Source: CAZVNZ01 sp964628515 (GTDB lineage Bacteria > Bacillota > Clostridia > Christensenellales > Christensenellaceae). Taken from it: a stretch of 50,883 nt of DNA. The stretch covers positions 1-50,883 of the forward strand of contig CAZVNZ010000022.1 in assembly GCA_964628515.1 (NCBI GenBank), in the 5' to 3' direction. The translations under genes were made by a program, and so were the position numbers. The notes under the pieces were generated by a model that saw nothing but the letters and a program-made list of their open reading frames with translations, had not been told where the DNA came from and searched no databases. Within the stretch, counting starts at the first letter, position 1. Each line of letters opens with the position of its first letter. This document shows positions 49,275 through 50,883 of this stretch, in pieces.

Positions 49275-50883
49275 TTACTTTATTTCTTTTTTAACTTTAA
49301 ATTCTACCCTACAGGATATTACTCCAAAATTTTCCTCTCTGTTGTTTTCAAATCTAAATTGCGTAAGCACTATACCTTTTTCCTTAACTTTTTTTGTAGC
49401 AATTACAACGTTTTCTCCGTTAGTATTAAATGATAATCTATTAAAATCAATATCAAAAAAAGATGTAATATCTATATCCTCGCTGTCTATTAAAGTCCAC
49501 TTATTCCCAACTTTAATATATATATCCACACCGCTACGGCTGTACGGCAAAAGCTCCGTGTATACATTAGCCACCGTTTTATATTTGGAGAAATCCCCTA
49601 AATCCGTAATCGGCGTTTCCCAGTATGCCTTTATGGGTTTGTCGTTATCTGCATAATCAAAGCTGTTACTGCCTTCGTTGAACTTATTAACGCCCTCGCT
49701 ATTTCCGAAATACAGCGCATCATCTTGGGAATAGAAACAATTTACGTTAATTTTATCCCATAAAAACCATTCATAGGAATATTCGTTATTTTGCTGATTA
49801 ATATATGCTTTTTGTTGATTTCCGTCTGCAACATATACTCTGCCGTTTATAGCTATGTATCCGTAACCTCTGTGCTCTGTGCAAACGGCGTTTTGCATAT
49901 CAATTTCATCGGTTAGTTTTCTGTTTACAAATCCACTTCTATTTACGGTACTTCTATCTCCTGTGGTTGCCATACGGGAAATTGCCACCACACCGTCTTT
50001 ACTTAAAAACATACTGTCGCTACCAATGTTTAAAAACCCTTTTTTTGATACTGCACCGTTGCCATTAATACCTTGACGCACTAAATACACAGGCTCTGCA
50101 ATTTTTCCCGTTGTTCTTAGCTCGCCGTTTCTTAAAAACACCGTTGCATCCTGTCCGTTTTCCTCTTTAATAATAGCTTGATATTCCGTAACATTATGAT
50201 ACCCCAGTATCTTTGTATTGCTCTGTCCTACCTGTGAGTAATTCGTATCGGGAAAGTAATTGGGCATTCCCATATACGATGAAAAATCGCTGTTGGGAAA
50301 TTCATCGTTACCCGCTACAAATACCGTATTGTAATTGTTTATACCAAACAAAGAGGCTATATCGCATTTGTTTATTTTGTCCGCATATCCGCTTACTACT
50401 CTTGAAAATTTTATGCGCACATTATCCTCGCTTTTTACAACAGGAGCTCCGGGGGCTGCCGAAAATGTAACAATCCCTTTGGCAAGGTCTACTGTGTATG
50501 CCCCTGCAGAAATCCAATCGCCATCGCTGTTTTTCTTTTCCGCACTTTGCACAGCCGTTATATTAGTTGCATTTAGTTGATATTTAAATACATTTTCTTT
50601 TCCTTCAAACTCGTTTATTCTGTATGGGGAAAGCAGATTGACTTTGTCAAATTCCTCTCCTCCGCCTTCCGGAGTTCTGCCAACAACTGTTGTGGGGGCA
50701 TACGCCACACTTTCTACAGTTACCACACTTGCACCGTCATAAACTAAATATTTTTTACCGTCTAAGATAAACAAACGTGTTTTGTAATCCGTATTTACCT
50801 CTTCTTTTGTAACTTCTTTTTGAAAGGAACTACTCATAGGAAAAGCAACACTCTGTTTCTTATTCATACCCGTATAAAGCAAA
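49275..50883 (-). CDS. Phage virion protein, propeller-like (partial)
   Basis: The visible 535 residues reach the window edge. No ribosome site precedes the first in-frame start codons, so the true start probably lies outside. The protein is beta-rich with repeated blade-like units (LNIGSDSMFLSKDGVVAISR, GYGYIAINGRVYVADGN, DALYFGNSEGVNKFNEG), consistent with a propeller such as the stabilisation or tail-adaptor proteins of short-tailed phages. A C-terminal beta domain (about 430-535) ends SCRVEFKVKKEIK. It is 14 bp upstream of the next late gene. Function is inferred from fold pattern and position. Confidence 0.72.
   Translation of the reverse strand, partial: LLYTGMNKKQSVAFPMSSSFQKEVTKEEVNTDYKTRLFILDGKKYLVYDGASVVTVESVAYAPTTVVGRTPEGGGEEFDKVNLLSPYRINEFEGKENVFKYQLNATNITAVQSAEKKNSDGDWISAGAYTVDLAKGIVTFSAAPGAPVVKSEDNVRIKFSRVVSGYADKINKCDIASLFGINNYNTVFVAGNDEFPNSDFSSYMGMPNYFPDTNYSQVGQSNTKILGYHNVTEYQAIIKEENGQDATVFLRNGELRTTGKIAEPVYLVRQGINGNGAVSKKGFLNIGSDSMFLSKDGVVAISRMATTGDRSTVNRSGFVNRKLTDEIDMQNAVCTEHRGYGYIAINGRVYVADGNQQKAYINQQNNEYSYEWFLWDKINVNCFYSQDDALYFGNSEGVNKFNEGSNSFDYADNDKPIKAYWETPITDLGDFSKYKTVANVYTELLPYSRSGVDIYIKVGNKWTLIDSEDIDITSFFDIDFNRLSFNTNGENVVIATKKVKEKGIVLTQFRFENNREENFGVISCRVEFKVKKEIK

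Larger units (their letters stand above)
33309..50883 (-). mobile_element. Prophage (left end and late genes; continues past window)
   Basis: From the tRNA-Leu att site to the right edge all substantial genes run leftward: virion proteins, a giant polyvalent protein, a tail fibre, an amidase and a holin. This is the end of a late operon. Integrase, repressor, replication, packaging and capsid genes are not in the window. The propeller-like virion protein and a giant internal-type protein would fit a short-tailed phage, but no portal or tail-tube gene is visible to prove this. Confidence 0.88.

Overview
The window looks like chromosome from a low-GC Bacillota, most likely a clostridial lineage. 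The grounds are AT-rich DNA, strong AGGAGG-type ribosome sites, perfect TTGACA-N17-TATAAT promoters, several YesM/YesN-type two-component systems and many lipoproteins. It contains one 100-base assembly gap (577-676). The species cannot be named from what is visible.

Left part (1-1800). The 3' end of a 23S rRNA, a tRNA-Asn and a 5S rRNA are followed by an array of about 92-bp repeats. Each repeat carries a copy of the 5S 3' tail and an intrinsic terminator; the assembly gap falls inside this array. Remnants of a P-loop gene and of a tyrosine recombinase follow.

Sugar or polyol locus (1712-14896, + strand). A YesN-type regulator, a YesM-type kinase with almost no extracellular part and a double-NBD ABC protein with both nucleotide sites eroded form a sensing module. 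Next come a ribose-type ABC importer (binding lipoprotein, ATPase, permease) and a catabolic operon: two zinc-dependent polyol dehydrogenases (one like erythritol/L-threitol dehydrogenase), an FGGY kinase, a uroporphyrinogen-decarboxylase-fold protein and a VOC protein. A strong terminator closes the locus.

Middle part (14916-31988). On the minus strand lie a MarR-SDR operon with a readable operator and a PhnB-like VOC protein. An IS3-family element with a T TTT TTC frameshift site follows on the + strand. Then, on the minus strand, come a three-gene envelope cluster, a binding protein-kinase-regulator operon without a permease, a zinc-ribbon membrane protein, a small cysteine-containing exported peptide and an OmpR-type two-component pair. 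An isolated L-fucose isomerase gene with its own promoter and terminator is on the + strand.

Prophage (33309 to the right edge). The 3' half of a tRNA-Leu(UAA), still followed by its terminator, marks an integration boundary. Late genes run leftward: a propeller-like virion protein, a repeat-containing virion protein, a giant polyvalent protein of about 3457 aa, a collagen-like tail fibre, an amidase, a holin and a small membrane/coiled-coil protein. The giant protein combines two MuF-C-like domains, an HExxH metalloprotease-like domain, a RelA/SpoT-like domain and an LPD38-like region. The integrase and the rest of the phage lie outside the window.

The most striking feature is inside the giant gene. 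On the opposite strand, directly after the RelA-like domain, sit two small ORFs (41855-42265), each with its own ribosome site, preceded by a near-consensus promoter (TTTACA-N17-TATAAT). The giant protein is low-complexity and serine-rich across exactly this stretch. I propose a nested antisense operon that could be expressed in the lysogen, possibly encoding immunity to the toxin-like domains.
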